Position numbers and translations under genes: made by a program | Notes under the pieces: generated by a model | Told to the model about the DNA's origin: nothing | Seen by the model: the letters and a program-made list of their open reading frames with translations, nothing else | Database searches by the model: none | Part shown: positions 62,881-64,000 of the stretch, piece after piece | Numbering within the stretch: position 1 is the first letter of the stretch | How the letters are laid out: the number at the start of each line of letters is the position of its first letter | Source: Streptomyces sp. SN-593 | Lineage (GTDB): Bacteria > Actinomycetota > Actinomycetes > Streptomycetales > Streptomycetaceae | DNA: 64,000 nucleotides | Reading direction: 5' to 3' | NCBI RefSeq assembly: GCF_016756395.1 | Contig: NZ_AP018365.1 | Location: 1,054,001-1,118,000, forward strand

Positions 62881-63829
62881 CGTAGGCGGCCAGGGCCCGC
62901 ACCGCGGCGTCGCGGGCGCCGTCGGCGAGGTCCGGCGGGGAGACGATCCGGCCGTCGCGGCCCAGCCGCAGCGCCAGCCGGCGCAGCGAACCGGGGTCGG
63001 GGGTGCGCAGGGTGATCCGCAGGCCGCCGTCGGGCAGCTCCTCGGCGCTGTCGTGCGGGTAGTACTCGGCGACCCAGCGCCCGCCGGGGCCGACCTCGAC
63101 CACCACCTCGGGGTCGTCGCCGGCCGGCTGCACCAGTCCCTGCGACAGGTCGCGCGGCTCGATCCGGGGCGGGTCGGCCGGCTCGTCGAGCAGCCGGATC
63201 TCGGCGACGCGGTCCAGCCGGAAGGTGCGGCGGTCCTCCGACAGCCGGCACCAGCCCTCGACATAGGTGTGCCCGACGGCGAAGAGCCGGATCGGGTCCA
63301 CCTCTCGGTCGGTCAGCGTGTCGCGGGCCGGCGAGTAGTAGCGCATCCACAGCCTGCGCCGCTCGGTCAGCGCGCGGTCGACGGTGGCGAACACGCTGCC
63401 CTCGGACTCGAAGGTCACCGACAGCCGCCCGCTGGCGCCGGCCGCCTCGCCGGCCGCCGTCTCCAGCTTGGCGGCCGCCCGCTGGAGCGCCTGCCGGTCG
63501 CCCTCGCGCAGCCCGGGCAGGTTCGCCACCGCGCGGGCGGCGACCAGCAGCGCGGTCGCCTCGTCGGCGGCCAGCCGCAGCGGCTGCGCCACGTCGTCGG
63601 CGGTGCCGGGGTTGTGCCACCAGATCCGCTCGCCGTCGGTGTCGATGTCCAGCAGGTCGCCGCCCCTGAAGCTGGTGCCGCACAGCGGCAGCACGTTCAG
63701 GTCGCCGATCAGCTCGGCCTCGCTCACCCCGAAGGCCCGCGCCACCTCGCTCACCCGCGCCCCGGGCCGCTCGCGCAGATACGTCACCAGGGACAGCATC
63801 CTGCGGGTCTGGTCGATCGCGTTGCTCAT
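62873..63829 (-). CDS. pafC: WYL-domain regulator PafC
   Basis: The 318-aa protein has an N-terminal winged HTH (SNAIDQTRRMLSLVTYLRERPGARVSEVARAFGV), a WYL domain (MRYYSPARDTLTDREVDPIRLFAVGHTYVEGWC) and a WCX C-terminal domain (EVGPGGRWVAEYYPHDSAEEL). PafB and PafC together activate the LexA-independent DNA-damage response in actinobacteria. ATG at 63829 has GGGGGAG 6 nt upstream. It lies 26 bp after the pafB-like stop. Confidence 0.93.
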   Translation of the reverse strand: MSNAIDQTRRMLSLVTYLRERPGARVSEVARAFGVSEAELIGDLNVLPLCGTSFRGGDLLDIDTDGERIWWHNPGTADDVAQPLRLAADEATALLVAARAVANLPGLREGDRQALQRAAAKLETAAGEAAGASGRLSVTFESEGSVFATVDRALTERRRLWMRYYSPARDTLTDREVDPIRLFAVGHTYVEGWCRLSEDRRTFRLDRVAEIRLLDEPADPPRIEPRDLSQGLVQPAGDDPEVVVEVGPGGRWVAEYYPHDSAEELPDGGLRITLRTPDPGSLRRLALRLGRDGRIVSPPDLADGARDAAVRALAAYGE

Positions 63830-63855
63830 CGGTCACTCCCCCACTGGCTCACAGA

Positions 63856-64000
63856 TCAGCCCTTCGCCACGGCGCGCAGCCGGTCCACCAGTTCCGCGCG
63901 CAGCTCCTCGGGGGCCAGCACGACGACGTCGGGGCCGAACTCGGCCAGCCACGCGTCCAGGCCGTGCCCGTAGGGGACCTACAGCTCGTCCCACTCCGCG
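63856..64000 (-). pseudogene. pafB: PafB-like WYL regulator, 3' end, with in-frame TAG
   Basis: The frame ending in TGA at 63856-63858 encodes a typical PafB C-terminus (VPYGHGLDAWLAEFGPDVVVLAPEELRAELVDRLRAVAKG). Reading back, an in-frame TAG (63979-63981) separates it from EWDEL. In homologues the sequence is continuous here, so this TAG looks like a point mutation (GAG, CAG or AAG to TAG) or a sequence error. The rest of the gene is beyond the window. If real, the protein lacks its last 41 residues. Confidence 0.6.

Overview
The window is chromosomal DNA of a very high-GC actinomycete, almost certainly a Streptomyces or close relative. The signs are strong GC bias at third codon positions, many GTG starts and 4-nt ATGA/GTGA gene overlaps, a DmdR/IdeR-type iron box, a leuA leader peptide with three Leu codons, and the gene runs pheT-pheS, rplT-rpmI-infC and pafB-pafC-tatA-tatC-helY.

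Layout. (1) 1-9.65 kb is the visible end of a RiPP (ribosomally made, modified peptide) gene cluster. It holds a 108-aa precursor with a nitrile-hydratase-like leader, a GG cleavage site and a Cys/Ser/Thr-rich core; an atypical P450; a HlyD-like secretion protein; and two ABC transporters, one with a C39 leader peptidase. A divergent LAL/LuxR regulator carries a TTA codon. The modifying enzymes must lie left of base 1. (2) 9.7-25.6 kb is accessory DNA: a secreted S53 peptidase with three C-terminal repeats; a divergent TetR/P450 pair with two perfect palindromes between the genes; small membrane and redox genes; a double IclR regulator; a cis-prenyltransferase translationally coupled to a DUF2236 oxygenase fused to EF-hands; a lone TagH-like ATPase; and about 0.6 kb of long direct repeats. 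(3) 25.6-34.1 kb is core translation: pheST, a PAS histidine kinase, a SpoU/TrmH RNA methyltransferase, and rplT-rpmI-infC, where infC appears to start at AUC. (4) 34.1-45.3 kb holds an aquaporin, SseB, a mycosin protease with a proline-rich membrane partner, a PLP enzyme, a DUF2510 protein, a BtuF-like protein, a 5'-3' exonuclease and an MFS/HxlR pair. (5) 45.4-50.3 kb has leuA with its attenuator leader, a GntR regulator with a large low-complexity insert, an AlkB-like dioxygenase and an iron-box-controlled siderophore-interacting protein. (6) 50.5-53.9 kb is a self-contained TetR-P450-ferredoxin-ferredoxin reductase unit. (7) 54-64 kb has a membrane-protein gene carrying a 165-bp MITE-like insert, an acyltransferase, helY, a lipid kinase, tatC, tatA and pafC, then the 3' end of a pafB-like gene with an in-frame amber codon.

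How the genes relate. In the RiPP cluster the precursor is followed by a perfect 13-bp hairpin that should let it be expressed above the four downstream genes, which overlap by 4 nt each and so are probably made in step. C39 cleavage after GG would release the core during export. The TTA codon in the regulator would tie the cluster to bldA and development. Elsewhere most units are short operons with visible control sites: paired palindromes (14.1 kb), a palindrome inside the promoter (53.2 kb), ribosome-mediated attenuation (leuA), iron control (49.4 kb) and several likely leaderless transcripts.

Functions come from motif and family recognition by eye; no database searches or structure predictions were run.
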